A DNA stretch of 64,000 nucleotides from JACQFZ01 sp036381895 (lineage in GTDB: Bacteria > Pseudomonadota > Gammaproteobacteria > Acidiferrobacterales > Sulfurifustaceae). The stretch is from positions 1-64,000 of the forward strand of contig DASVBY010000002.1 in assembly GCA_036381895.1 (NCBI GenBank), read 5' to 3'. This document shows positions 54,714 to 63,861 of this stretch, in pieces (position 1 is the first letter of the stretch; the number at the start of each line of letters is the position of its first letter). Under the pieces are notes generated by a model. The model searched no databases and was not told the DNA's origin. It saw only the letters and a program-made list of their open reading frames with translations. Position numbers and translations under genes: made by a program.

Positions 54714-54908
54714 GACGGACGGATCCTGCGCACCGAGGCGCGTGCGCGCGACCTGAATAGTAGTGTGATGGACTCGCGTCTCACGGCAGGCGTGGTCTCA
54801 TACCACACCTGTTGCCCCTTGGAAAGCGTGCGTCGCCGGCTTTACCGGCTGGCATTGCCATTGTCTAATTGAAGCGGCCCTGCGGTCCGATGGGGTCAGG
54901 AGGGAGGC

Positions 54909-55475
54909 ATGCGTGCATTTCGCGGTGTGCCCGTGTCGCGCGACGCATCGTCACTCGCGCAACCGCCGGACATCACCGGGCTCCTCGGCTATCGGCTCCA
55001 CGCCATCGTCGCGAAGATCTCGTCCGTGGCGATTCGCATATGCGAAGGGCGCTACGGCATCTCCCGGCGCGAATGGCACATCATGGGCCTGCTCGATGCC
55101 CGCGGGCCGCAAACGCCATCGCAGCTTGCCGGGAGCTGCCACCTCGACCGGCCGCGAGTCTCCCGCGCAATCTCCGCGCTCGCGGCCAAAGGTCTGGTCA
55201 TCCGGCGTCCGGTCGAGAACGACCGCAAGCGGGCGCTCCTGAGCCTGACGTCGGCCGGGCGCGAGCTGCAAAAACGAATCTTCGAGGACATCGCCTGCGT
55301 TAATGCAGCGGTGATCGAAGGTCTGGACGAGGAGCAGCTCCAACAGCTGCACCGGCTGCTCGTGTTTCTCTCCGAGAAGGCGGACATCATCAACCGCGAA
55401 ACGGCTGGGGACGTGCGCGTGGATCGATGGCGCGGCCGCAGCGGGCGCATGCGCTGGTCGGCAGGCAGCGGCTGA
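54909..55475 (+). CDS. MarR family transcriptional regulator of the TAXI-TRAP locus
   Basis: A 188-residue winged-helix regulator with the recognition part SQLAGSCHLDRPRVSRAISAL and the wing RRPVENDRKRALLSLTSAG. The core is flanked by a basic C-terminal tail of low complexity. The ATG at 54909 follows AGGAGGGAGG. It is in front of the TRAP permease genes on the same strand and likely controls them, perhaps through the palindrome at 55532-55544. Ligand unknown. Confidence 0.88.
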   Translation: MRAFRGVPVSRDASSLAQPPDITGLLGYRLHAIVAKISSVAIRICEGRYGISRREWHIMGLLDARGPQTPSQLAGSCHLDRPRVSRAISALAAKGLVIRRPVENDRKRALLSLTSAGRELQKRIFEDIACVNAAVIEGLDEEQLQQLHRLLVFLSEKADIINRETAGDVRVDRWRGRSGRMRWSAGSG

Positions 55476-55531
55476 CGACGGACCCGGCCTCACCGCATGG
55501 GTGCGGCGGCGAGGTTAGACGCAGTCCAAAA

Positions 55532-55544
55532 TTGTTTCTAACAA
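55532..55544. promoter_or_regulatory. Inverted repeat TTGTT-TCT-AACAA, possible operator
   Basis: A perfect 5-base inverted repeat with a 3-base centre lies in an AT-rich patch between the MarR gene and the TRAP genes, about 50 bases before the small open frame. It is the only AT-rich palindrome there. MarR proteins bind such sites; binding is inferred from position only. The rest of 55476-55593 holds nothing else of note. Confidence 0.4.
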
Positions 55545-55593
55545 CTGAGGCCCCGCCGCTAGAGTGGTCCGTGCGGCTATTCGGAGGGGAGCG

Positions 55594-55848
55594 GTGAACC
55601 GCTTTCTCGCTGGCGCGCCGGATTGCTGCCTGGCGCCCGTCGCCCGGTCCGTGATCCTCATTCCACCTGCAGTACCCGCTGCGGCCTCCGGCAAGCCCGT
55701 ACTCCGGGGCGCGGACGTCGTCATCGAGCACGGACCGCGTAGCGGCCTCGTCGCGGCGACAAGGCACGCGGCGCCGCTCGTGCGGGATGCGCGGCACTCG
55801 CCGCGTGACAGCGCCGACCGGCGCCCGATAACGGAGGCGAGGGCTTGA
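55594..55848 (+). CDS. Small open frame coupled to the TRAP permease, unknown
   Basis: An 84-codon frame starting at GTG 55594 behind a strong GGAGGGGAG site. Its TGA overlaps the permease TTG start (TTGA at 55845-55848), which argues for translation coupling. The product is not recognised: about the first 30 residues are mildly hydrophobic (VARSVILIPPAVPAAA) and the rest is charged and Arg-rich. TAXI-TRAP operons often have a small extra gene, but this does not look like one I know. It may be a leader or a gene relic. Confidence 0.4.
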   Translation: MNRFLAGAPDCCLAPVARSVILIPPAVPAAASGKPVLRGADVVIEHGPRSGLVAATRHAAPLVRDARHSPRDSADRRPITEARA

Positions 55849-57752
55849 ACGCAATCGGCGAGCGCGCCCACGGTACAGCCGAACGGGCGCGTGACGTACT
55901 GTCTCTCGCGCTCGCGACGCTGCTGGTCGCGGGTTCGGTCTACACGTCCTTCTTCGGGATCTACGACGACATCCTCGTGCGTGTGGGCGGGCTCGCGCTT
56001 GGGCTGTACCTGGTGCTGGTCCGGCCCGCCGCGCAGGGACGGTTGCCCCGTCTGCGCGCGCTCGTCGATTCGGTGCTCATCGTCGCGTTCGGCGCGGTGC
56101 TATTTCGCTACTTTCAGATCGCCGAGCTGCTCGAGACCGGGCTCTACTTTCCGCTGGTGATCGACGTCGCGCTCGGGGTCGCGGGCATCGTGGTACTGCT
56201 CGAGCTGACGCGTCGCGCAGTAGGGCTGCCGCTCGTGCTCGTGTGCGTGCTCGCTATCGGCTATGCGCTGTTCGGCGACAGCCTCGGCGGCATGCTCTCG
56301 CATGCCGGCGTGACCTTGCCGGACTTGATGATGAACCTGTGGTACAGCTTCGACGGCGTATTCGGCCGGCCGATCGCGGTGGTGACCGGCACCATCATCA
56401 TCTACATCGTGTTCGGCGCGATGGTCGAAGGGCTCGGTGTCGGCGATGTGCTGCTCAAGCTCTCCATTCGCGGGCTCGGTTGGCTGCCCGGTGGGGCCGC
56501 CCACGCGGCGGTGTTGGCGAGCGCCATGTTCGGCACGATCTCCGGCAGCGCGGTGGCGAACGTAGTCGGCACCGGGGTCGTGACCATCCCCATGATCAAG
56601 CGCAGCGGCTTCAGCGCGCGCTTCGCCGGCGCGGTCGAGGCGGCGGCGTCGAGCGGCGGGCAGATCATGCCGCCGGTGATGGGTGCGGTGGCCTTCATCA
56701 TGGCCGACATGACCGGGGTGCCGTACCTGTACGTCTGTCTCGCGGCGCTGTTTCCGGCGCTGTTCTACTACGGCAGCTTGTTCGCCTGTGTCGCCGCCGA
56801 GGCGCGCCGGCTCGGCATCAAGCCGGCCGAGCGCGCGGCGCTGCCCACGCTCACGCGCCAAGACTGGCTCATGGTGTCGGTGTTCCTGCTGCCGCTCGCG
56901 ATGATCGTACTTCAGCTGGTGCGCGGCGTGTCACCGGCGCGCGCCGGCGGCTGGGCGCTGGTGACGGCGGTGGTGCTCGGGCTCGTGCTCAATCCCGGGG
57001 CGCGCTCGTTCGCGCGGTTCGCCGACGCCCTCAAGCGCGCCGGCGCAGCGAGCGCGATGGTGCTGATCGCCGTGGGCGCGGTCGGCATCGTCGTCGGCGT
57101 GATGAACATGACCGGTCTCGGCCTGCGCTTCGCCTCGTTCGCGCTCGAGCTGACGCAAGGCTCGCTCGTCGCGTCGCTGCTCATGATGGCGGCGGCATGC
57201 CTGGCGCTCGGCATGGGCATGCCCACGGTGCCCGCTTATCTGGTGATCATCCTGGTCATGGGTCCCGCGGTCGAAGCGCTCGGTGTCTCGACCCTGTCGG
57301 CGCACATGTTCGTGGTGTACTTCGCGGTGATGTCGGCGATCACGCCGCCGGTGGCGCTGGCGGCGTACGCCGCCGCCCCGATCGCGGAGGCCAACCCCAT
57401 GGGCGTCGGCGCGACCGCGGTGCGGCTTTCGCTGCTCGGGTTCCTGGTGCCGTTCGCGTTCGCTTACAACCCCTCGCTGCTGCTGATCGGCGATTTTTCC
57501 TGGGCGGGCTTCGCCTGGGCGGTGCTGAAGCTGTTCGTCGCCGGCTGGCTGCTGTCGGCGATGAGCGCGCGCGGCACCTGCTGGACCATGTTCGGAGTTA
57601 CCGCCGCCATCGTCATTCTGGTGCCGCCCGAAGCCGCGGTGCAGGCGAGCGCGCTCGGAATCGCCGTCGCCGCCGAGATCGCGTGCCGGCTGGGACTGCT
57701 CGGTACGGCCCGCACTCGTGCCCTGACAACTGCAGGGGACAGGACGACATGA
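55845..57752 (+). CDS. TRAP transporter permease, fused small and large subunits (TAXI type)
   Basis: A 635-residue inner-membrane protein with about 16 hydrophobic segments. The first about 120 residues replace the DctQ subunit and the remainder is the DctM-like large subunit. Family blocks include FGTISGSAVANVVGTGVVTIPMIKRSGF, SSGGQIMPPVMGAVAFIMADM, GLGMGMPT-like ALGMGMPTVPAYLVIIL and SAITPPVALAAYAAAPIA. It is powered by ion gradients and fed by the TAXI receptor. The start TTG at 55845 overlaps the small frame. TRAP substrates of this type are usually organic acids; here unknown. Confidence 0.92.
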   Translation: MNAIGERAHGTAERARDVLSLALATLLVAGSVYTSFFGIYDDILVRVGGLALGLYLVLVRPAAQGRLPRLRALVDSVLIVAFGAVLFRYFQIAELLETGLYFPLVIDVALGVAGIVVLLELTRRAVGLPLVLVCVLAIGYALFGDSLGGMLSHAGVTLPDLMMNLWYSFDGVFGRPIAVVTGTIIIYIVFGAMVEGLGVGDVLLKLSIRGLGWLPGGAAHAAVLASAMFGTISGSAVANVVGTGVVTIPMIKRSGFSARFAGAVEAAASSGGQIMPPVMGAVAFIMADMTGVPYLYVCLAALFPALFYYGSLFACVAAEARRLGIKPAERAALPTLTRQDWLMVSVFLLPLAMIVLQLVRGVSPARAGGWALVTAVVLGLVLNPGARSFARFADALKRAGAASAMVLIAVGAVGIVVGVMNMTGLGLRFASFALELTQGSLVASLLMMAAACLALGMGMPTVPAYLVIILVMGPAVEALGVSTLSAHMFVVYFAVMSAITPPVALAAYAAAPIAEANPMGVGATAVRLSLLGFLVPFAFAYNPSLLLIGDFSWAGFAWAVLKLFVAGWLLSAMSARGTCWTMFGVTAAIVILVPPEAAVQASALGIAVAAEIACRLGLLGTARTRALTTAGDRTT

Positions 57753-57997
57753 AACGACTGGCCATAGGCCTCGCGGCGGTACGGGCCGGCGCGTACCGAC
57801 CTGCCGCAAGGGGCGGTGTGCGGGAAGGTGGCAGCGCGTCGAAAGAACATCGCCGCGCACGCGGGCTCGATTCCGATCTTGAAGCGCGTGCTGCTCGAGT
57901 GTTTCCGGACCTGCACGTGCGGTTGCAGCCGGGCGCGATCCGCCACTGCGGCGAGATCGGTCTGGTCATTCCCGAGGCCGGGCTGGCGCAGCCGTGA
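57749..57997 (+). pseudogene. Internally deleted TAXI solute receptor gene
   Basis: The ATG overlaps the permease stop (ATGA), as receptor genes in TRAP operons often do. The frame opens with a signal-peptide start (MKRLAIGLAAV), then becomes low-complexity sequence, and ends with RLQPGAIRHCGEIGLVIPEAGL. That end matches the end of the next intact receptor (LHPGALRYYREVGLEIPREL). The total is 82 codons against about 340 for the family, so the mid part is lost. Confidence 0.7.
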
Positions 57998-58038
57998 GCC
58001 CGGCGCACCCGAACCACCCGCAATACGGAGGAAACGCC

Positions 58039-59073
58039 GTGAAACCGTTCCAAAAGCGGATCCGCATCGTTCAGCTGGCCGTCGCATCGTTTGCCGTGGC
58101 GACTTTGCTCGGCGCCGGAGCGGCGTCGGCCGAGAACTTCCGGCTGTCCACGCTCGGGCCGGGCACCTCGCCTTACGTGGTGATGACCACCTTCGCCAAT
58201 ATCGTCAACGACAAGGTGCCGGGTGCACAGGTGCAGGTGAACGCCACCGGCGCCGCGACCCGCCACGTGGTGGAAACCGCCATGGGCCGCTCCGAGTTCG
58301 CCATGATGTCGCCGAGCATGGTGCCGATGATGCAGAACAACGTCGGCCCGTATAAGCGCGTGCCGCAGGCGCCGGAGCTGATCAAGGAGTTGCGGTTGGT
58401 GCTGAACTTCCCGCTCGGCTACTACCACATCATCACCTTCGCCGACTCGGGTATCACCCGTCTCAAGCAGATCAAGGGCAAGCGCGTGTTCCTCGGACCG
58501 CCGGGTGGCGCCGGGACGCTGATCGCCGCACGCCTCATCAAGGGCCTGACCGGCTACGAAGCGGGCAAGGACTACGACACCGCGGATCTCGGCTGGGACG
58601 CGGCCGCGCAGAGCTTTCAGGACGGGCACATCGACGTCTATGTCAACCCGACGCTGGCGCCGAGCCCGGTGATCCAGCAGATCGCGATGCTGAAGCGCAT
58701 CCGCCTGCTCGGCATGCCCGACCCGCTGCCGCCCAACGAGGATCTGCACGAGCTGATCAATCGTCCCGGCGGGCAGGTCGGCACCATTCCGGCCGGCGTC
58801 TATGGCGAAGGCCAGGTGAACCAGGAGGATGTGCGCACGATCATGTCGATCGGCGGCATCGTCACGCGCGCGAACATCCCGGAGGAGACGATCTACCGCA
58901 TGACCAAGGCCTTCTGGGAAAACCTGGACAGCCGCAAGGGCCGGGTTCCGGTGCTGAAGAACATCGCGCTCGAGAACGCGCTCCAAGAGGCGAATCTGCC
59001 GCTGCATCCGGGCGCGCTGCGCTATTACCGCGAGGTCGGGCTCGAGATTCCGAGGGAGCTGGTCCCGAAGTAA
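58039..59073 (+). CDS. TAXI family TRAP transporter solute-binding subunit
   Basis: A 344-residue periplasmic receptor with a signal peptide (LAVASFAVATLLGAGAASA). The family pattern is clear: FRLSTLGPGTSPYVVMTTFANIVND, NATGAATRHVVETAMG, LGPPGGAGTLIAARLIKGL and DGHIDVYVNPTLAPSPVIQQIA. It delivers substrate to the fused permease encoded upstream. The start is the GTG at 58039 behind ACGGAGGAA. It seems to be a later copy that took over after the first receptor was deleted. Confidence 0.9.
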   Translation: MKPFQKRIRIVQLAVASFAVATLLGAGAASAENFRLSTLGPGTSPYVVMTTFANIVNDKVPGAQVQVNATGAATRHVVETAMGRSEFAMMSPSMVPMMQNNVGPYKRVPQAPELIKELRLVLNFPLGYYHIITFADSGITRLKQIKGKRVFLGPPGGAGTLIAARLIKGLTGYEAGKDYDTADLGWDAAAQSFQDGHIDVYVNPTLAPSPVIQQIAMLKRIRLLGMPDPLPPNEDLHELINRPGGQVGTIPAGVYGEGQVNQEDVRTIMSIGGIVTRANIPEETIYRMTKAFWENLDSRKGRVPVLKNIALENALQEANLPLHPGALRYYREVGLEIPRELVPK

Positions 59074-59324
59074 GCGGCCGGCGCGACTGCTCGAAGCGGA
59101 TTCGAACGACGAGTTGATTCTCAAGGACGCGAAGGACGAGCGATCTCGCACGTGCCGGAAGACCGTCATTGGGTCCGCGCAAGCCAGCCCGGTACCGCGG
59201 CGCGTGTGAAGCAGATCGACAGCCCCGATGAAACGCCCTTTAGCCGTATCGAGATCGTTTCGGCGCTAGAGCGGCGCCTCGCAACGACGGCATTCCTTCG
59301 CGCCCGGTCAAGGAAACGTTGAAG

Positions 59325-60884
59325 ATGAAACCGAACTTTCTGTTCATCATGGCCGATCAGCTGCGCGCCGATTACCTCGGCTGCGCCGGTCATCCGAGCA
59401 TCCAGACGCCGCACCTCGATCGCCTGGCGGAAGAGGGGGTGCGCTTTACCAGTGCCTTTTGCCAGTCGCCGGTGTGCGGGCCATCGCGCATGTCGTTCTA
59501 CACCGGACGCTACATGATCAACCACGGCTCGACCTACAACAACGTGCCGCTGCGCCTGTGCGAACCCACGCTCGGCGATCACCTGCGTGCACTCGGCTAT
59601 CGAGTCGCGCTGGTCGGCAAGACCCACATGAAAGCCGATTACGAAGGCATGAAGCGCCTCGGCATCGATCCCGGTTCGAGTCTCGGGGTGCTGGTCGCGC
59701 AGTGTGGTTTCGAGCCGTACGAGCGCGACGACGGGCTGCATCCGGACCAGGCGGTAGACCCGGATCTGGCGTACAACCGCTACCTGCGGGCGCACGGGTT
59801 CGACGGCGAGAACCCATGGCACGAATGGGCGAACTCGGCGGTCGACGAGAACGGGACGATCGTGAGCGGCTGGTACATGCGCAATGCCCACCTGCCCGCA
59901 CGCATCCCCGAGGAGCACTCGGAAACGGCGTACATGACCCGCCGCGCCATGCAGTTCATCCGGGACGCCGGGCGCGATCAGCCCTGGTGCCTGCACCTGT
60001 CCTACATCAAGCCGCACTGGCCGTACATGGCGCCGGCGCCGTATCACGAGCTCTATACCGCGAACGACCTGATCCCGCCGAATCGCAGCGCGGCCGAGCG
60101 CCAGCCCGGGCACCCGGTGGTGGAGGCGTTTCGCCGCCACGAGGAGAGCGTCAACTTCGCGCGCGACGAGGTGCGAAGTCGCGTACTGCCGACCTACATG
60201 GGGCTCGCGACGCAGATCGACGATCACCTGGGGCGCCTGTTCGCGTTCCTCGAGGAGCAGGGGCTGGCGGATAACACGGTCGTGGTGTTCACCAGCGATC
60301 ACGGGGATTTCCTCGGCGATCACTGGCTGGGCGAGAAGGAGATCATGTACGAGGAGGCGCTGCGCATTCCGATGATCGTGCGCCTGCCGGGCGGCGTGCG
60401 CGGCCTCGTGAGCGACGCGCTGGTCGAATCCATCGACCTGGCGGCGACGTTCGTCGAGCTCGCCGGGGGCACCGATGTCGAGCACGTGCTCGAGGGACGC
60501 TCGCTGGTGCCGTGGCTGCGCGGGGAGACGCCGTCGGCCTGGCGCGACGCGGTGTTCTCGGAGATGGACTACGCGTGGCGCCCGGCGCGTACCTCTCTTG
60601 GAGTGGCGCCGGACGCGGCGCGCGCGTTCATGGTGCGCACGGCCCGGTGGAAGTACATCCGGTACACCGGCTTCCCCCCGCAGCTCTTCGACCTCGAGAA
60701 CGATCCGGCCGAGCAGCGCGACCTCGGGCGCGATCCGGGCTATGCGGCGGTGCGCGCGGAAATGGATGAGCGTCTGCTCGAATGGCTGACGCAGCGCCGT
60801 ACGCGCATCACGATGTCCAACGCGACGGTCGCGAAGCTCACGGGAACGGCGCGCCGCCGCGGGTATATCTACGGAGCGTGGTAG
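59325..60884 (+). CDS. Sulfatase / phosphonate monoester hydrolase family enzyme
   Basis: A 519-residue hydrolase of the formylglycine-dependent sulfatase family. C51 in VCGPSRMSFYTGR is the residue converted to formylglycine; D11 (MADQLRADYLG) and a later SDHGDFLGDH supply metal ligands. Length and the C-terminal part resemble phosphonate monoester hydrolases as much as arylsulfatases, so the ester type is open. There is no signal peptide, so it is likely cytosolic. Start at ATG 59325, since AAGGAAACG is well placed for it; the TTG at 59319 is too close. It is in line with the TAXI-TRAP genes. Confidence 0.9.
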   Translation: MKPNFLFIMADQLRADYLGCAGHPSIQTPHLDRLAEEGVRFTSAFCQSPVCGPSRMSFYTGRYMINHGSTYNNVPLRLCEPTLGDHLRALGYRVALVGKTHMKADYEGMKRLGIDPGSSLGVLVAQCGFEPYERDDGLHPDQAVDPDLAYNRYLRAHGFDGENPWHEWANSAVDENGTIVSGWYMRNAHLPARIPEEHSETAYMTRRAMQFIRDAGRDQPWCLHLSYIKPHWPYMAPAPYHELYTANDLIPPNRSAAERQPGHPVVEAFRRHEESVNFARDEVRSRVLPTYMGLATQIDDHLGRLFAFLEEQGLADNTVVVFTSDHGDFLGDHWLGEKEIMYEEALRIPMIVRLPGGVRGLVSDALVESIDLAATFVELAGGTDVEHVLEGRSLVPWLRGETPSAWRDAVFSEMDYAWRPARTSLGVAPDAARAFMVRTARWKYIRYTGFPPQLFDLENDPAEQRDLGRDPGYAAVRAEMDERLLEWLTQRRTRITMSNATVAKLTGTARRRGYIYGAW

Positions 60885-61374
60885 GGAAGCGCGGAACGTG
60901 GTCCGAGACGCGGACCCGGTATCCGACGGTCGGTTGCGCCGAGGCATGCCCGGGCGCACGGCAGGTGAGCTCCCGGCCCTCGTAAGGCGGCGTAGGACCT
61001 AGCAGGGATCGCCGCCCGCGCCGTGACCTCGAAACGGCGCCGCGAGGGTACGAGCCGGCGCTCGAGGACCTCGACACCGCGCTGCTGCGCTTTTTCAAGG
61101 TAAGAAGCGCCGCGGCATATCCTCGCCGAGGTAGCCGGCGTGGTACTCGATGCGCCACGATGAGATCGGCCGGGATCGCTTCCTTCGATATGCGGCGAGC
61201 ATGGGAAGTCACTGCGTTCGATCGCGCTGCCCGCACGGAACGCACCGCTTTCCCGGCACCCGGCACGTGACTATGCGGCGGCGCGGCGCCCGCGCGGTAC
61301 ATGAATGCCCGGAACTCGGGCGGCGGACGCCTCGTGTAAGATCGGCGCGTCACGGCAGCGGCTAAGAGGGAGCG
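60885..61374. other. Intergenic stretch with a possible coding relic
   Basis: About 490 bases. On the minus strand, 61170 to 61030 can be read in two frames as WRIEYHAGYLGEDMPRRFL and then YLEKAQQRGVEVLERRLVPS. These resemble the YxxGYxxxxxPRRF and GxRIxVxEILxRW layout of a small conserved protein family. There is no start or ribosome site. The identity is weak. No other feature is seen; GGGAGCG just before 61375 is the ribosome site of the next gene. Confidence 0.25.
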
Positions 61375-61758
61375 ATGGCCGGATCGAGCTCGAGCTTCCA
61401 CGAAAGTCCCGACGAGCTGAAACCCGAAACCAAGGATCGGCACCGCGCGATCGTCTCGATCATGGAGGAGCTCGAGGCGATCGACTGGTACGACCAGCGC
61501 ATCGACGCCACGCAGGACGAGGAGCTGCGCGCCATCCTTGCGCACAACCGCGACGAGGAGAAGGAGCACGCGGCGATGGTGCTCGAATGGCTGCGCCGGC
61601 GCGATCCCAAGTTCGACGAGGACTTGCGCAACTACCTCTTCATTCACAAGTCCGTGCTCGAACGCGAGGAGGAGCTCGAGGTCGCGGAAGCGGGCAAACC
61701 CGCGGGGGACGACGGCGCGCTCGGGATCGGGAGTCTGCGCGCGGAGGCGCGTCGATGA
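61375..61758 (+). CDS. Encapsulated ferritin-like protein (EncFtn)
   Basis: A 127-residue ferritin-like protein that oxidises Fe(II) and is packed into an encapsulin shell. The residues known for the Rhodospirillum rubrum protein sit at the same positions here: E31, E32, E34, W38, Y39, E62 and H65. It has the two-helix EncFtn layout (a half-ferritin that assembles as a decamer), not a four-helix bundle. The C-terminus ends in LGIGSLRAEARR, which matches the encapsulin-targeting peptide (LxxGSLR). It overlaps the shell gene by four bases. Confidence 0.92.
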   Translation: MAGSSSSFHESPDELKPETKDRHRAIVSIMEELEAIDWYDQRIDATQDEELRAILAHNRDEEKEHAAMVLEWLRRRDPKFDEDLRNYLFIHKSVLEREEELEVAEAGKPAGDDGALGIGSLRAEARR

Positions 61759-62561
61759 ACGAGCTGCTGCGCGAGCTCGCGCCTATTTCCGCGCAAGCGT
61801 GGAAGCTCATCGAGGACGAGGCGCGCCGGACGCTCAAGCAAATGCTCGCCGCGCGCAGGCTGGTCGATTTCGCGGGGCCGCTCGGATGGGCCGCCTCGGC
61901 GGTGAACCTCGGGCGCGTGGAGCGGCTGCCGGATGCGCCGGAGCAGGGCGTGGAGGGTCGCGTGCGCAAGGTGCAGCCGCTCGTGGAGCTTCGGGTGCCG
62001 TTCGAGCTCGCGCGCGAGGAGCTCGAGGCGGCCGGGCGCGGCGCCGAAGACGCGGATCTCGACCCGGTCCGCTACGCGGCGCGGGCGGCGGCGCTGGCCG
62101 AGGACCGGCTCGTGTTCCACGGCTACCCGGCCGGCGGCGTGCGCGGCATCGCCGAGTGCGCGGGCGACAGCCGGCTCACCATCACCGAGCAGTACGAGAC
62201 CTACCCCGAAGTCGTGGCCGAGGCGACGAACAAAATTCGCACCGCCGGCATCGACGGGCCCTACGGCATCGCGCTCGGCCCGCGCTGCTACACGGGCCTC
62301 ACGAAGACCACGAAGGGCGGCTACCCGGTGATCGAGCACGTGCGGCGCCTGCTCGACGGTCCGATCGTGTGGGCGCCGGCGGTGAACGGCGCGGTCGTGC
62401 TGAGTCTGCGCGGCGGCGACTTCGAGCTCGCCGTCGGGCAGGACTTCTCGATCGGCTACCTCGATCACACGGCGAGTACCGTCCGCCTCTATCTCCAGGA
62501 ATCGCTGACCTTTCGCGTGCTCATGGCCGCCGCGGCAGTGCCGCTCGCCTATCGGGAATGA
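61755..62561 (+). CDS. Encapsulin shell protein (family 1)
   Basis: A 268-residue shell protein of the HK97-like encapsulin family that self-assembles into a protein nanocompartment around the targeted cargo. Diagnostic blocks are APISAQAWKLIEDEARRTLKQMLAARRLVDF, GPLGWAASAVNLGR, VQPLVELRVPFELAREEL and FSIGYLDHTASTVRLYLQESLTFRVL. The start is the ATG at 61755 within the EncFtn stop, a typical cargo-shell pair. Together they should store iron and shield the cell from peroxide chemistry. Confidence 0.93.
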   Translation: MNELLRELAPISAQAWKLIEDEARRTLKQMLAARRLVDFAGPLGWAASAVNLGRVERLPDAPEQGVEGRVRKVQPLVELRVPFELAREELEAAGRGAEDADLDPVRYAARAAALAEDRLVFHGYPAGGVRGIAECAGDSRLTITEQYETYPEVVAEATNKIRTAGIDGPYGIALGPRCYTGLTKTTKGGYPVIEHVRRLLDGPIVWAPAVNGAVVLSLRGGDFELAVGQDFSIGYLDHTASTVRLYLQESLTFRVLMAAAAVPLAYRE

Positions 62562-62800
62562 GCGGCGTTTGCGCGCGGCTGCACGCGACGCGATCGGACA
62601 CGCTTCCTTCCCGAGTTCCGCAAAGCGCGTCCTGCGGCGTGCGGGCAGGTGAAACGCGGCGACCACCGATCGACGGTCCCGCCTTCGACGGCGCGCGATT
62701 GTCGCCGTGCAACATTCCACACTGCGAAATCGTTGTCTCTTGACAGGTAGCCGCGCTCGTATCACGGTTGCGCAACAGAAAACCAACCGTGGAGGCAGTG

Positions 62801-63847
62801 ATGAGAGTTTCTGCAGCAGTCATCAAGGCGCGGATCGTCGCCGGGGCCGCGCTCGCCGCGCTACTTGTGGCGCCGCTCGCCGGCGCCGCCCAGAACGACA
62901 AGGAAGTGATCCGCTGGCGCGTGCAGTCGCACTGGCCGGCCGCGAGCAGCTCCTACAAGGACAGCCTGCTCCTGCTCAAGGACAAGCTCGAGAAGCGCAC
63001 CAACGGCCGGCTCGTGCTCGAGCCGCACGAGGCGGGCGCGCTCTTCGGCGCCAAGGAGACGTTCAATGCCGTGCGCCGCGGCGTGATCGAGATGGGGACG
63101 ATTTCGCCCGCCTACATCATCGATCAGGTTTCGCTCGCCGGCATCGCTTCGGGTCTGCCGTTCGCGTTCCGCAACGTGTGGGAGGCGGCGTACTTCCACA
63201 AGCAGCTCGGCTTCGAACAGATGCTGCGCGATGAGGTCGCGAAGTACGGGGTCTATTACTCGACCGACAAGGTCTACCCGACCGAGATGGTGACGAAGCA
63301 ACCGATCAATTCGTACGAGGACTTCCGCAAGCTCAAGATCCGCTCCTCGGGCGCGCTGCAGGTGTTCCTCACCGAGGCCGGCGCGGCTGCCTCGATGATT
63401 CCCGGTCCGGAGATCTATCCGGCGCTGTCGCAGGGCGTGATCGACGCCGTGCACTGGGGTGCGGTGCAAGGGGCGATGAGCATGAGCCTCTACGAGATCG
63501 CGAAGTACCACGTGCGCCCGGCGCTCAACATCGCCGGCACCGACGCGTTCATCATCAACATGAAGGCGCTCGACAAGCTCCCGCCCGACGTGCGCAAGAC
63601 GGTGATCGACACGCTCGACGAGCAGTTCTGGCTGCGCACCAACGAGTACCAGTACAAGGAGACGGTCACGCTCGCGAAGGCGCAGAAGGAGCTCGGGGTG
63701 AAGGTGAACGTGCTGCCCGAGGATCTGCAGCAGCACCTCGCCAAGGCCGCCCAGAAGATCTGGGAGAAGGAAGCCGCCCGCAGCAAGGAAGCCGCCAAGG
63801 CTGTCGAGATGCTGAAGAACTTCCTGCGCGAGCTCGGCTACATCTGA
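62801..63847 (+). CDS. TRAP transporter substrate-binding protein, DctP type
   Basis: A 348-residue periplasmic receptor with a signal peptide (VIKARIVAGAALAALLVAPLAGAA). The DctP family pattern is present: WRVQSHWPAASSSYKD, LKDKLEKRTNGRLVLEPHEAGALFGAKETF, KLKIRSSGALQVFL and EIYPALSQGVIDAVHWG. The Arg in IRSSG is the usual carboxylate clamp. The ATG at 62801 follows GGAGG. It leads a TRAP operon whose permease genes continue beyond the window. Confidence 0.92.
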   Translation: MRVSAAVIKARIVAGAALAALLVAPLAGAAQNDKEVIRWRVQSHWPAASSSYKDSLLLLKDKLEKRTNGRLVLEPHEAGALFGAKETFNAVRRGVIEMGTISPAYIIDQVSLAGIASGLPFAFRNVWEAAYFHKQLGFEQMLRDEVAKYGVYYSTDKVYPTEMVTKQPINSYEDFRKLKIRSSGALQVFLTEAGAAASMIPGPEIYPALSQGVIDAVHWGAVQGAMSMSLYEIAKYHVRPALNIAGTDAFIINMKALDKLPPDVRKTVIDTLDEQFWLRTNEYQYKETVTLAKAQKELGVKVNVLPEDLQQHLAKAAQKIWEKEAARSKEAAKAVEMLKNFLRELGYI

Positions 63848-63861
63848 GCCGTTCCTCGAGC

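Noticed and set aside
52983..54872. 629-codon plus-strand frame opposite the SulP gene
   Set aside because: Composition is Arg/Gln/Glu-rich with no hydrophobic or domain pattern; the minus frame is a clear SulP transporter.
62737..62760. TTGACA before the DctP gene as a promoter
   Set aside because: The only TATCAC-like box is 14 bases away, too close for a normal sigma-70 promoter.
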